DNA of 64,000 nucleotides. It comes from Fomitopsis serialis. Taxonomy: Eukaryota; Basidiomycota; Agaricomycetes; Polyporales; Fomitopsidaceae. The stretch covers positions 124,001-188,000 of the forward strand of contig NW_025955003.1 in assembly GCF_022376445.1 (NCBI RefSeq), given 5' to 3'. The notes under the pieces were generated by a model that was not told the origin of the DNA, did not search any database, and saw nothing but the letters and a program-made list of their open reading frames with translations. The translations under genes and the position numbers were made by a program. Position 1 is the stretch's first letter. Each line of letters begins with the position of its first letter. This document shows, one piece after another, positions 1 through 12,079 of the stretch.

Positions 1-40
1 CGCAACGCTCACTATTAACAGCTCTCAGCTCGCCACCATC

Positions 41-1520
41 ATGAGTTTGTCGACTCTTAACGAAGACGTCCTCCGTATCATCGCCGAAATGCTTTCCGCC
101 ACGCAATGCATCCCTCTCTCGTCGGTGTCTCGCGATCTACATGCAATCGCACGGCAGTATGTGTTCGCGTCCATCACTGTTCGTAGCGAGGAACAGCTAG
201 TCAAGATCCATGACCACCTCATCCGTAACATCGATAATCGCCTGCTCTGGCCTCGGGAATTGACTATCTACGGCCCGACGGAAATGCCCCCCGCGGCTCC
301 AGTCATTGATGCGCTGGTAGGCATCTTCGAGCATGCCCAGGAGTTGAGGTTTCTGGAGGTGCACGATTGTGAGAGTCTGATTGACTGCAATGCACGGCTC
401 GGGGAGCATTTGGCTGCACTGCCGCATCTCTCAGCCATACACCTTTTCAACATCGGGGCACAAACGCTCGACGCTCTACACAAGATGGTCAGTAGGCCAG
501 AGAAAGCATGTCTATCATTCACCACGCCACCCATCCGCCGTTCTCTACTGCGCATAGCTGAAGGGCCTGTGTTGGGCAACGTCAAGCGGCTCACACTCCG
601 CCATTTCGAATTCAATGCAATATCTGAATGGCAGCTTCTCTCCAAACTTACCGGAGCCCATCCGCAGCTAGAAGTCTTGGATCTCGACCACCGTTGTGTT
701 GTATATCCTTGTCTAATCCTGTTCCCCAACATACGCAGGTTGACGATTGCCGATGGCATTTACGGCATACAGGACCCTGGCAACGACGTGGAGCCACGAC
801 GCTTGGACTACTTATCGTTTCAGCCAAGTGACCTTCATCTCATCTCAACCCTCGGTATTCGCAGCGATTACCTGCGTCTATACACGGAGTGGCTGGACTT
901 CGATCCTTCAGGAGTAGATCATGAACTTGTTTCCGCCGCCGCCGTGTTGGAGTTGAGCTTGTACCAGGTTGAACGCCACACCGAGTTCTGCTTGGCACTG
1001 GCACAGGCGATCTCAGCAAAATGGTCAAGAATGAGGTACCTTATCTGGACGATCAAAACCGATGACCCACATACAGTCCGATGGATGGTATGTGACACAT
1101 GTCCTCGCCGTGATTCGCGTCTTCGATACTTATATGTGGTCGTCAACACAGGAGGATATTGTGTTTTCGCTTTCGTCCTCACAACTCCTGAGCATACGGC
1201 TTCATGTGGCCCACCCAAGGCATACGGGGCCATCGCACGAAAGATGGCTAGGCTTACTGCAGCGACTGGAGCACGTTCACATTTCTTCGGTACCCTCACT
1301 CCGGTTCTACTGCCAGGTCCTTAGCGAGTGGAACACAGACAATACCTCGAAGATCACCTGGGGGCGGGTCGAGGGTGATGGTGGCCGTCGCACGCTGCAG
1401 CCGATCCCCAGTTGGCAGGGCGAGAGGATCCATCGCTACCTCCAGTCTCCTCAGTTCTGTCGCACGTTACGATTTGACGGTGAGGTTGCATGTTCAGCGA
1501 GCGATGGAAACAGCGGCTGA
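41..1520 (+). CDS. F-box protein, family A copy 1 (A1)
   Basis: Predicted two-exon gene, 41..1087 and 1152..1520, with a 64 nt intron (GTATGT...ACAG), giving about 471 aa. Residues about 3-45 form an F-box-like helix bundle (LSTLNEDVLRIIAEML, then CIPLSSVSRDLHAIARQYVF). The rest is Leu-rich with repeated hydrophobic strand/helix units typical of the variable substrate-binding part of agaricomycete F-box proteins. The conserved C-terminal block in exon 2 contains WGRVEGDGG and GERIHRYLQSP. Such proteins usually recruit targets to SCF ubiquitin ligases; the target here is unknown. The ATG was chosen because it matches A2 and A4. Phase and splice sites agree with three paralogues in this window. 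The last residues after FDG diverge among copies at a GTGAG, so another 3' exon is possible. Confidence 0.75.
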
Positions 1521-2938
1521 TCCTGGCAACTAGAGGAAGCCGCCCTGCAATACACCGGCCGGTGAATGCGAAAGAAGGCAGTGCTAGAATGTCAAGTGAG
1601 CTCGGAGGGTATGACGGAGCCGGAGCACTGCACTAGGTATCTTCTTGTAACATGATAACGTCTGGAGGCTTTCAATACAAACCACAGTTCGCCTTCGATC
1701 TCCAATTTGAAATCACACTCACCACTTTCGTCATCACAGAATACAGCGCTCGAACTTGAAAAGGACCCATCAGTCGATGTCGCAGTGAAGATTTGGACTC
1801 ATTGTGTCAAACTTCTGCGCCCTGGGCTACGCAGTGTCTCGGGCTGCCGTCTCAGGGTAAAGTCCTACGCGCAGGTGCGAGACAGACGCGATAGTGGGCT
1901 CTGGTTGGTCCTCCAGAATCCGGACAGACTGTGTATCTCAGGGAGCGGTACCCTGCCCTGGCGTGAAAGCCTTGTGCAGGGTTTGTGCCTCGCGGGGAAC
2001 TCTCTTCCTGTTCGAGAGGCTCGAGAGTCTGAGGGGCCCCGGGGTGTCGATGGGCCTGGTCAGTGTGTGCGTAGCGCCCTCTTCCTAACACTCAGTTCCG
2101 CACGTTTCGAACTGTCCTACGCCCCGCAGGTGCACGTCCGTCGTTGATACATATGGGCAACGGAGGCACCTTTCCCCGCGGTCGAGAGGAATGTTGCCGT
2201 TGCTCGCGTCCGTACAACGTCCGTTGTACATCTACACTGTGCGCACAGACAGGTGCAGGATTGTCGACGTTGGCAGTTCAGGCCTCAAGTGCACCGCAGA
2301 CACCTCGTCAAACTAGTCTTACGGCAAGTACCTTATCCTGAACACAGCGCAGCGACGCACGGCTGATGTATGAATCTTAGATGACATTCTGGATGCATTT
2401 GTGGCAGGCTTATAGTACACGTGCGCCACAAAGCGGACCCGTTTACGGTTGTAACCAGGGAGCTCTGCTCACACTGACGCAACTACCTTCCCCGGCGCTC
2501 CCCTCAGGTCTCAGCCTCGGTGAGAAACACGCCGCGTGCGATTCGCTCGCCCTCGGTTCGGCGGAAGTGCCTCAGGTCGCAGCCAAGGTCACAAGGCGTC
2601 GTAGAACATCTCGACTTTCGCAAGCGCGATCTCACGACGTCGGGGCATTCAAGCATCCTGGTTAGCGTCATGGGCTGCGTTGCTCGGTACCAGAGTCTGA
2701 ATTTACATGGCCAGGACGCGCCGAGCAGCCATAACGTCCGACTACTTACGCTGACGCCGAGGATGGATGCTCTGACGCCGGGGATGGATGCGGGTCATAG
2801 CGGGACGTAATGAACGTGCTCACTTACACGTGTCGTGGGGATATTACTTACTCTGCTCCGAGTGGCCAGCGGTGTGTCTTTGCCCTCTTGACTACGTGAT
2901 GCAACACTCACTATACTAGCTCTCAGCTCGCCTTCGTC
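1521..2938. other. intergenic region between A1 and A2
   Basis: No gene is supported here. The reading frames present (for example 1707-2147 +) lack recognisable domains and are not conserved between the A copies. A two-unit direct repeat of 20 bp (CTGACGCCGAGGATGGATGC and a one-base variant) lies at 2751-2791. The last about 40 bp before A2 match the leader of A1 (AGCTCTCAGCTCGCC), so the duplicated unit includes some 5' flank. Confidence 0.5.
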
Positions 2939-4430
2939 ATGACTTTGTCGACTCTTAACGACGACATCCTCCGTATCATCGCCGAAATGCTTTTCGTCGC
3001 ACAATGCATCCCTCTCTCAATAGTGTCTCGCGATCTGCATGCAATTACGCGGCAGTATGTGTTCGCGTCAATTACTATTCGTAGCGAGGAACAGCTAGTC
3101 AAGATGCACGACCACCCCATCCGTAACGTCGACAATCGCCTGATCTGGCCTCGAGAATTGACTATCTACGGCCCGACGGAAAACGCCCGCTGGGAATGTC
3201 CAGCCATTGATGCGCTGGTAGGCATCTTCGAGCACACGCGGGAGTTGAAGGCTCTGGGGCTCCACTGGTCTGAGGCGATGATCGACTGCGATGCACGGAT
3301 CGGGGAGCATCTGGCTGCATTGCCGAATCTCTCGGACATCCGCCTGCTCGCTGTCGGGCCAACAACACTTGCTGTCCTATGCAAAATGGTCAGCAGGCTG
3401 GAGAAGGCATGTCTGTCATCCACCATGTTTTCCTCCAATCGTACTCTGCGATACATAGCTAAAGCCGCTGTGCTTGGCAACGTCAAGCGGCTCAGACTCC
3501 GTAACTTCCAATTCATTGTACTATCTGAACTGCAGCTTCTCCCCAAACTCGCCGGGGCCCATCCACAGCTAGAAGTCCTGGATCTCGACCGGAGTGCCGT
3601 ATATTCCTGCCTTATCCTGTTCCCCAACCTACGCAGGTTGACGATTCTCAATAGCAAACACAATGGCGAAAACCGCCTACAGCGCCCTGGCCATCCCGTG
3701 GAGCAACGACACTTGAATTACTTATCGGTTGAGCCGACCTACCTACATCTCATCCCAAGCCTGGGCATCCATAGCGATTACCTGCGTCTAGTACACACCG
3801 AGTCGCAGGACTTCAGTGCTATCGACATTCTTGATGATTTTGTTCGCACCGCCGCCGTCCTGGAGTTGAGCTTGAACTCGACTCGGATTGAATGCTACAC
3901 CGGAGCCTGCACGATATTGGCAAGGAAAATCTCAGCAGAAGTATCAAAAACAAGGTACTTTATCTTGACGACCCAATGGCAGTCATATTCAGCGAGCCGG
4001 TGGATGGTATGCGACACATTTGCTGTCTCTAATTCGCGTCTTCGATACTCATACATGCTTGGCGATATAGCAGACTATCTCCTCTTCGCTACTATCGTCC
4101 TCGCAAATCCTTTGCATACGGGTTCATGTGACCCATCCAAACGAAGGAGAACCATCGCGCGAAACATGGCTAGCCTTGCTGCAGCGATTGCAGAGCGTCC
4201 ACATTTCTTCGGTACCCTCGCTCCGGTTCTATTTCCAGCATATCGAGGGCACTGATAATCCGCGGATACCAAGTGTGCCTTCGTTTTCCACCTGGGGGCG
4301 GGTCGAGGGCGATGGCGGTGACCGCACGCTGCAGCCGATCCCCAATTGGCAGGGCGAGAGGATCCATCGCTACCTGCAATCTCCGGAGTTCTGTCGTACG
4401 TTACATTTCGACGGTGAGTTGCACGTTTAG
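2939..4430 (+). CDS. F-box protein, family A copy 2 (A2)
   Basis: Predicted exons 2939..4006 and about 4074..4430, with a phase-0 intron beginning GTATGC and ending ATAGCAG, giving about 474 aa. The F-box is at residues about 3-45 (LSTLNDDILRIIAEMLFVAQ). The body is Leu-rich, with IGEHLAALPNLSDI, GNVKRLRLRNF and AGAHPQLEVLDLD blocks shared with A1 and A4. The terminal block is WGRVEGDGG...GERIHRYLQSPEF. The copy shows no frame damage and is probably functional. It lies head-to-tail with A1 and is a tandem duplicate of it. Role inferred from family: substrate adaptor of an SCF-type E3 ligase. The acceptor could be three bases earlier, adding one Gln. Confidence 0.75.
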
Positions 4431-4857
4431 TGAGCGGTGGAAGGGGCGGCTTACCTTGCCATCCAGAGGAAACGGCGCTGCAATACTCCGGCCGATGACA
4501 GGCTGGGGGGGCTAGAATGTCAAGTGAGCTCGGAAGGAGTGCGTTGGAGCCCGAGCATCGTACTGGGTATCTTCATAGCTTGTATCGTGACTTCTGTACG
4601 GATGACAGTTCACATGTTCACATCTGATCTTCAATCATATATCTCACTCCGTGGACGCCGTACTGCAAGAGCTCTCAGGCTGACGCGCCGTAGGCATAAC
4701 GCCGACTGACGGGGGTGTCACGGTCCGGTCTGCTCTCGGCCGTAGCGAGGGCTAGGTCGTTTGCGTGAGTCCTAGATTTGACTCGGATGTGTTCATCGTC
4801 GTGACATTCAATACGATAGGGACGTCGACATACCATACTGGCAGCCAGTCACAGTGA

Positions 4858-5238
4858 ATGACCACGTGTGCAGGCGTACTGCCAAGCCAGATCTTCTCAG
4901 TGACTGCTGAGTCGGTAAAATTCAACGTCGCGCTTCGAGTCAACACTCATCTAGGCACCTTCAACTCCTGCCGTACGACAGAGGATATCGAACTCGCCAG
5001 AGCGGATACAACAGATGGAAAGGCGCCGCATGTACACTTCGTGTCACACGTTGTTCGAATTCTAGACATTCACGAATCAATAGAGAATAGATCAAGTATA
5101 CTCAAACGTCAAGTAGAACTTGGGGCTGACCGGGACCTGCCGTCAGAGTTTCTTGAAGCTGTTCTCCGGTGGTCTCGTACCAATCATCCTCCCATCACCG
5201 GATGTACGAGACTCAGCTTACATAACCCTGATCGATAG
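4858..5238 (+). CDS. hypothetical ORF, 126 aa
   Basis: An uninterrupted frame between A2 and A3. I recognise no domain, signal peptide or paralogue elsewhere in the window. The composition is protein-like (mixed hydrophobic and charged residues, no simple repeats), but there is no splice, promoter or conservation evidence. It could be the remnant of a decayed gene or chance. Confidence 0.2.
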   Translation: MTTCAGVLPSQIFSVTAESVKFNVALRVNTHLGTFNSCRTTEDIELARADTTDGKAPHVHFVSHVVRILDIHESIENRSSILKRQVELGADRDLPSEFLEAVLRWSRTNHPPITGCTRLSLHNPDR

Positions 5239-5338
5239 CTTCTGAGTCAAGCGGCGTGGACTCTGGGTCTCCGACTATATCGTTCACTACGACCACCACA
5301 GTACGACCGCTGCAGTGCACGCTCACTGGCATACCACC

Positions 5339-6866
5339 ATGACTTCTCTTGCACATACCTCTGATGTCCTCTTTATGATCGCCCGCATGCTGTCTCCGCA
5401 GGAGGCTATACCCTTCTCATCGTCGTCTCGCGATCTCCATGCGGCCGCACGCCAACATGCGTTTTCTTCTATCGCAATCACAGACCATCGCACAGGCCCC
5501 ACAAGGCTCGTCCGAATGCACGAATGTCTCATGCTGAATGTTGACAACCGCACAATTTGGCCTCGCAAGTTGGAGATTGACACGTCCGTCTTGTTCCGGT
5601 CTGAGGCGCAGGACGGGACATGTATCGAGGGGTTCCCCGCGAGTGCTCTGCTCGGTATTCTCAAGCAGGCATATGACTTGGAAGTACTTCATTGGCACAA
5701 GTGCGAGGAAGCCTTGCAACGGGATCCACAGATCGGAGAGTGTTTGGTAGTCCTGCCAAATCTCTCAAAGCTCCATCTGGTCTACGTTGGCACAGTAACC
5801 ATCGATATCTTGTGCAGAATGATTAGCAGACCGGGGACCATACAACTAACTGCCATTAGGGGACTCGAGGGTCACTAAATGCTACGTGCCCTCCGGGCAG
5901 CCATTCTCGACAATGCCAGGACACTTACCCTCGTGGGCTTCAATCTACCACAAGATCGCCGGATGGAGGACAGCAAGCCTCATCTATGCCTCCACGCTCT
6001 CACATTGCTGGACTGCGCCATCTACCCCCTACTCAAGTTGAATGTGTTTCCGAACGTTCGGCAGTTGGCGGTGCGAATGTGCCAGCTCCCAAGCAACGAG
6101 ATTTCATGGCAGCACAACCTACAGTTAGAGCATCTGTCGGTCGAGGCGGGTATTGCAGACCGCATTCCTGCTTCTGTGAGCAATTCGCTCCTGGATTTCT
6201 GGCTGATGCCCGAAGCCCCCTCGGATAAAGTGGCGGAGAGAGTTTCAACTGCGGTTGTCTTACGGATGCATTTGCAAGATTGCGAAGTTGGGCCATGCAT
6301 TCCCTTCACCCGCATAGTTTCATTGGGAGTGTCGAGGGTACGGTACTTGATTTTGAAGATTGGTGGAGACAACAGAAACGCAACACAATGGATGGTGAGT
6401 CACAACCCTAGCACTGCGCGCTGTCAGTGATAATGGAATCATTGTAGGACAACATGCCAGCTACGCTGGCTTCCTCACACCTCCTTGGCATGCGAGTCGA
6501 GGCTGTATCTTACGCCACCAACCTCCGTCTATCACGAAGCGAATGGTTGGCTGTGCTGCGGCAGATAGAGAAAGCGTACATATCCGCCATACCGTCTGAT
6601 TCTTCTCCCTGCTATACGACCAACTCTACACTCCCCCATTCAGTACAAACCGTGGTTTGATATATTCAAAACTCAGCTGGGGACGGATCGAACGCGATGG
6701 CGCCTCCCGTGTCTTGAAGCCAATCTCCAACGTGATGGGAGAGGGCATACATCGCTACCTTCAGTCCCCCGAGTTCTGTCAGACGCTGAAATATAATGGT
6801 GAGTCTCCTGAAATCTGCAGGAGTAGGGAGTGCGTCTCACGGAAGCCACAGAGGAAGCAGCGTTGA
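5339..6866 (+). pseudogene. F-box protein pseudogene, family A copy 3 (A3)
   Basis: Clear third member of family A, starting at 5339 (MTSLAHTSDVLFMIARML, the F-box). It has the same intron position as A1, A2 and A4 (GTGAGT at 6395, acceptor TTGTAG at 6447). It is broken twice. An in-frame TAA at 5876-5878 splits the Leu-rich body although both sides continue in one frame. In exon 2 the frame changes between about 6600 and 6660, so the conserved terminal block (WGRIERDGA...GEGIHRYLQSPEF) is read in a different frame. It is more divergent than A1/A2, which fits an older copy. An extra unrecognised intron could explain the second break but not the stop. Confidence 0.75.
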
Positions 6867-7384
6867 GATACGTGTGACCGTCGGTTCCCAGCTCGGGACC
6901 CGGTTCTCGACGCGCCAGACGGCGGAGAGTTCACTGTAGATTGGCCACCTCGCACGCTTTGGAATGTCGCTCACTCGGAGGACGCTAGTTTGTTTCGGTT
7001 ACGGTCTGTCTTGGCATGATGTTTTCGAAAGGCGTGGACGCACTGACTCTGGGTTCAGGAAGCCAATGTCTACTGGTCTCGAACTTGATACATATGCCTT
7101 TATGTCGTGGTAAGGCTTATGCCTTCGAAATGAGCGTAGACTTGACTCAGAATGAGCAGTATCTCCATGGACAGCGCTGCATGGAGCAGATATATTCCAC
7201 AGCAGCGAGCAATAAACGGCAATGAATGAGCTTGTGCGCAATGTCGCCAGTGAAGTTCATCCCGGCGGTATGCCTCCCATGTACGCTTGCCGCCAACACT
7301 CACTCTGGGTTCAAGTATCAGTACTCAGTCTTCATATCGACAACATGATACATAGGGACGCCGCGGTGCGGTAAGTACTGTACA

Positions 7385-7655
7385 GAGACCTGATCATAAC
7401 CCGCCGAGCCCGATCCGCCGGGATCAGCATCCAAGATCCCAGCGCGCTTCCCGATCAGGGCAACTTTGGGTCGAAAAGTCAAGCGCACGTCGCACCAACG
7501 TCCGCCACCGACGCCAGCGCCGCGCCCCCGACACCGATCTTGACAGCGGCACCCTTGAGTCGCCCACGCATAGCGCGGAGCGCGACCCCTTTGAGTTCTG
7601 CCATCCAATGTCCAGATATCCAAGAAACGACGGCTCTCGGCCAGGACTTCGCTGT
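7385..7655 (+). repeat. dispersed repeat R, partial copy R1
   Basis: Matches segments at about 12760-12990, 20020-20230 and (inverted) 55195-55410. Shared words include CTTCCCGATCAGGGC, TTGGGTCGAAAAG, CCGCCACCGACG and ACGGCTCTCGGCCAGGAC. On the opposite strand the copies share a protein-like frame starting MAELKGVALRAMRG (7620s, -) and containing FRPKVALIGK. R may therefore be the 5' part of a gene or transposon gene that I do not recognise. It abuts the truncated ODC remnant that follows. Confidence 0.5.
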
Positions 7656-8750
7656 TGCGAGCTAGTAAGTACTGGCGCAACGACTCGGAGTGGGCGTACA
7701 TCCCGCAGGGCCGTATGAGGATCACGGGCATCGCATATCTCCAGGAGGGCTATACTTCGAGGAGGACGTCGAGAAGGTTGACATGTGGTTTCTCCCACAA
7801 GGCGTCCCGCAAGCTCGCTGCAGGGCCTAGAGGGAGGCTGTGAGTTTGTTCTGGTGTGTTGCCTTGCATCGTTTGCTTCTGAGCACTCTCGTACTGACCT
7901 CTCGACTCCGCAGATCTTCGACGACGGCGAGTCCTCCGAGTACAAAGCCCTCCAGCTCACAGATTGGTTAGACTGGTGAGACTGGTAGGCCAACACGCCG
8001 CGCGACATCCTCCCTAAGAACTTCAAGGTTCCCGAGTCCACGCTCGAGCACCTCCCCACGCGCGGGAAGTTCATCCTCCGCTCGATCTTCTCCGAGAAAA
8101 GCACCGCAGACGGGACGCAGTCCGGCCCGACCCCGACTCGCCGCAGGCTCACGCACAAGGTGCTCGTGAAAGAGCCGACCGAAGTGCCTGGCAGCGAGGT
8201 GCGCGTCGCGGACAGCACGGACCTCCCGGTAACGGTCATCAGCGTGGCGCACGTCGTCATTAACACTGGCGCGCTGCGCGAGATGCACTGGCACCCGTGT
8301 GCGGATGAGATGCGTTTCAACTTGGTGGTCGAGCTGCTCCGAAGGAAGGCTCGGATTGCTGACGGGATGCCGCATACTGCGGGCACCACATCGAGAGCAT
8401 CGGATACGGGCCCATCGCGATGCTCGAGATCTTCAAGTCGCCCAAGTGAGTCTGCGTTCGTTATCTCAACAGTCTTGACTTGTCGGACTTCTGGAACATA
8501 GGTTTGACGAGTTTTCGCCCGACCGGTGGCTCGCGGTCGCATCGCCGCACCTCATTCAAGCGCACTTGAATGTCGAAAAAGCGTTCACGAAGGCGCTCGA
8601 CAAAGGCCACACTCCGATTCGTGATGGTCATGTACACAGTGAGTGTCGCCCGTCTTCCAGGACATTCTGCATGTTTTCACTGATATCGTTTGCAGGGACA
8701 TGGGACATGCAGCGAAGAACGCCTCAGGGAAGCCTTCTGCGAAGTTCTGA
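7656..8750 (+). pseudogene. oxalate decarboxylase pseudogene 1 (5'-truncated)
   Basis: Homologous to the intact ODC at 59615-61059. It begins inside exon 1 at the first metal-binding motif, here changed to YWRNDSEW from HWHNDSEW; everything upstream is replaced by repeat R. Further damage: frameshifts in the rest of exon 1, an insertion with stop codons after QLTDW (about 7965-7990), and a deletion in cupin 2 that joins intron 2 directly to the GHHIES region (about 8380). The exon 4 and 5 remnants with their GTGAGT donors are still recognisable, ending at the homologous TGA. It cannot encode an active bicupin. It lies directly upstream of F-box gene B1. Confidence 0.8.
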
Positions 8751-9270
8751 GAGGCCGCGACGTGAGAAGATACTGAAGAAGACATAGGCAATTCTGTAAT
8801 ACTAGTATCCCTGGCCGCCTTGCGGTCAGTGATTGCGATATGACCACCCTATCATAGGCACAGGCAGTCACAGCCACAATACGCATGCCACTCAATCACG
8901 TATCGGGTCGGCGTTGGATCCGGGCAGCACCAAATGGGAGGATCCAGAAGACCGGTTGTTAGTGCAGCGTCTTGACCAGCCTGAGCGTTGGCTGGCAGCG
9001 TGACTCGACAGTCAGCGTGCGGTTTATCGAAGAGATCTCGGACACAGTGCTCCCCTCCTAGCCTTATACACGGCCTTGGTGCGTGCTCGAGCCCCCCTAG
9101 CTACTTGCGTTCTCACTCATGCTAGCTCATCGCCCACGATCGGACGTGATCGTCCTCCGGGATGGCAATGTGCGCGATCACCAGTCTGGCGTTGGTACCT
9201 TTTGAGTTCTGTATGTTGCACAAGCTCGACTGATGCATTCAAACAGCGTTTGTCTCCTCCCTTAGACGAC
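8751..9270 (+). promoter_or_regulatory. upstream region of F-box gene B1, TATA-like at 9064
   Basis: This spacer between ODC remnant 1 and B1 is conserved in all five B modules. A TATA-like stretch (TTATACA, 9064-9070) is followed by CGGCCTTGGTGCGTGCTCGAG-like sequence. The TATA is about 205 bp before the B1 ATG, which suggests a long leader or an unseen 5' exon. A conserved sequence around GATTGCGATATGACC lies near 8830. No gene is seen here. Confidence 0.5.
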
Positions 9271-10650
9271 ATGGCACCCACACCAGTCGCGATACGGGGT
9301 GCAGATGGGCAGACTTACGACGACGAATCGGGTGCCGATAGACGGAGCGACGACGACTCGAGAAGACGTGCCTCTGTGCAGAGCAGCTTGCTGTTGATCC
9401 CCGACGCTACTCGCTTTCCACTCGAAATCTTCGAGGACATCATCGACCAAATGCACAACGACACATTGCCTGCAGCGGCGCAGGTCTGTGCAGCATGGTA
9501 CCCTCGAGCCATGCGCAACCTCTACTACACCGTCGAAATTAGCACACGCAGACGCTTCGACATGTTGTTCAAGCAGTGCCGCGCGTCTCTGCGTGTCAAG
9601 CAGTGGCTCGCAACCACCCGCGAGCTGCGAGTCACGGACGATACTACCCCCAACGTTGTCGGTCGGAAAAACCCTCACTTTCTTCATGCATTCCCCCCTG
9701 CCCTCGGCCACGCATTGTCCAGAGTGCAGTGTCTTGCAATCTGTGGGCTGCGTTGTGACATGATGCACGAGACATTCTTCCTTGCCCTATCGCAGTTCTC
9801 GTCCGTCGAGTCACTGGAACTTTCCTTGTGTTCGCTGAACCTCTCACAGCTTCGGCGCATCATATATACCTTCCCCCAGCTTTCAAGACTCGTACTGTAC
9901 GGAATTGCTAAACACAAGACTATCAGCTATGAAGTGGAGGCTACATCCTTTGGTACACCATCTGACATACATATACGCCATCTTCTTGTCGATATGCATT
10001 GGACACCCATATCCCTCGACTGGATAGCGCAATCAGGCCTCTGCATCTTCCTCGAGGATCTGACACTCTGGACTACTGACTTCTCGCAGCCAAGCGTTGG
10101 CGTACTCCTCAAAACCGCAGGGTCTTTCTTGACACGATTACGGACTGACTGTTAAGACACCGCTTTCCTCGCTCATTCGATTTTGCCGCTGACGCAGATG
10201 CACAATGTAGATTTCATTTGCGACCTAGTGCATAATACCGCCTTGCGATCCTTGGTTCTCGATTTCTATGGTCTCGATCTCAAAGCGCAAGATCAGGGGG
10301 ATGCGATGAACATAGTAGCGCGCAGGTCCCACGATATCCTCTCCACTGTCCGAAGCCACCAGCTCGAGCACATCGAGATCCTCCCTGGATTTCACATGGA
10401 CCACCTCTCTGCACCCACCCTCGAGCGCGTCGATTTACGGGCCCTGCACGAGACCATGAGCCAGCCGCACTTCAACGCGCTGAAAGATGTCAGCGTGAAG
10501 ATGTGCCTGCGGGTTTCGCAGGCTTGCCACAGCACCAGCAAAGCTCAGGCCGAGGATGTCCGTCAGAAGTTCGAGGCCATGTTTCGGGAGGTTCTCCAGC
10601 CGTGGTCTGACCGCGGTATAATCAAGCACTTCACCCGGGGACCGATATAG
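9271..10650 (+). CDS. F-box protein, family B copy 1 (B1)
   Basis: Predicted exons 9271..10150 and 10211..10650 (60 nt intron, GTTAAG...AATGTAG, phase 1), giving 439 aa. Residues 1-48 are acidic and probably disordered. An F-box follows at about 49-88 (FPLEIFEDIIDQM...AAQVCAAWYPRAMRNLYYTV). Then come Leu-rich segments (VKQWLATTREL, SSVESLELSLCSLNLSQLRRII) and, in exon 2, conserved blocks STVRSHQLEHIEI, LHETMSQPHFNALKDV and PWSDRGIIKHF. The acceptor was set by comparison with B2, where no alternative AG exists. The frame is intact, so it is probably functional. Expected role: SCF adaptor with unknown substrate. It forms a head-to-tail cassette with ODC remnant 1. Confidence 0.75.
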
Positions 10651-10819
10651 TGTAGACGTGAGCGAGCTGCTTTGCGTGAATAGGCAGATGTCTCACCTCC
10701 TCACTGCTAGCCGCTTGTGTCTCATGGTTCTCGAGACATGCTCCCTTGCTCCGACGGGTGACTCGTAGGGACGCTGTATTGCATTTGGAAACCGAACTGT
10801 TAGCTTACGAGGCGCCAAT

Positions 10820-12060
10820 TCAAAGCAGCATTCTGGATATAGCGCGGCGCTGTGAGGCTGCAAAGGCAGTCAGTAGACAGGCCACGTCCAAAACCACCTG
10901 TTGACACAATTAGATCAACGCATCGGCCATCGGCGGACTCGATAGATGCCTGTCGAATTTCTGAGACCCGGAAGCCTGGACAGTTACAATCGCCTTACGT
11001 ACCTCGAACGTCGTGCTTCATAACGTCTCGCCGATTTGGTGATGTTCCGCCTGAGTATGGTGCTGCGATATGATTTCTCGGCAATGGCTGCCCTACACCG
11101 GCATAGCGCCTACTGCCACTGGTCGCTGAACGCTATCAGCACGAGATACATGAGTGTCTCGCACAGAGCGACCGCGGGCGCGAAGACGCGTATATGACAG
11201 ATACGTTCACTAAGACCGAGATTCCGGAGTAGGAGCCTCGAGACTGGTCGTCCCGGACCTGTTCGGGCGCTATGATCCGCTTCTCAACATTGGCTTCGCA
11301 ACAGCATGCATCACCGAGCGTTCAGGACATAAAAAACATTGCTATAGCACTGGCCGGTGCGAAGCGACTAGCCTTCTGCCACGTCTCCTTCGAAACCGTA
11401 GTTAGCGGAGCAGCAAGTCAGAGCTACAGAATGTTTACTTAGGGAGAGCTTCGCTATCGCAGACCGGACTTGCCGGGTAAAGGATCTGCACAGTGGTCGA
11501 GACGAAGGATGAACTCTGTGTGCGGAAGCCTTACCATCCACGGTATTTGCTTTCGCTATCGAGGCCGTAAAAGCGGCGATGGCGACGAGGCCAGCGACTG
11601 GAACAATTGTACCTTGGGTCTTGTGGAGGTGACTCTGTGTTGACTCTGCGATGTCCTTCGTGCGACCTCGTTTTACTATGCCTCGGCAATAGTGCTGCTG
11701 AGCGCTGACGGTGAGGACGGACACTAACAGCATCGAAAATCATGGATGCTGACTACTAGCAGACGAGCATTACAAGGTATCTCAGGCGGCTGCAGAGGAT
11801 GTGTGTATTGATTCGATCAGATGGTAAAAGGCGGGGTGCAAGTTGACGGCCACGTACCATGGTCAAGTCGCGGTAGGGCAACCATTATTCAGTGTCACGA
11901 TGAACGTTCGGTGTCTTGTGCCTCTGTATTGAGACAGCTAGTAGCCTGTACTGGCACCCGAATGGCTTAATTCGACCTTGTACCAAAACCAGAGCAATGC
12001 GTCTACGTACAGGATGACAGCCGTTCGGACCCCACGTCAGATAGTTCATGTCAAGCATCG
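10820..12060. repeat. segmental duplication downstream of B1 (D1)
   Basis: About 1.2 kb is similar to 16360-17560, downstream of B2. Parts also match 46880-47100 beyond B3 and about 52000-52140 beyond B4. Landmarks are GCGGCGCTGTGAGGCTGC, CTGAGACCCGGAAGCCTGGACAG and CTTGAAGCTTGACCGGTCG. The duplicated module therefore extends well past the F-box gene and includes the small secreted-protein copy on the other strand. Confidence 0.6.
11368..11612 (-). pseudogene. small secreted protein pseudogene (SSP1)
   Basis: Reverse-strand copy related to the intact small secreted-protein gene at 46269 and the copy at 16821-16991. The start codon is replaced (GTA at 11612), and exon 1 is 78 nt instead of 82, a frame-breaking change. 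The intron (GTAAGG...GTGCAG) is still visible. A second-exon frame containing LTCCSANYGFEGDVAEG is shared with the 16.8 kb copy but is not in phase with the signal peptide. Confidence 0.55.
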
Positions 12061-12079
12061 AACCAAGTATGTACCAATG

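Noticed and set aside
1707..2147. 146 aa frame between A1 and A2
   Set aside because: No domain, not conserved between the A copies, and a Gly/Arg-rich chance composition.
7424..8542. 372 aa - strand frame over ODC remnant 1
   Set aside because: Antisense to a recognisable ODC remnant. The similar frame over remnant 2 exists for the same reason, not because a gene is conserved there.
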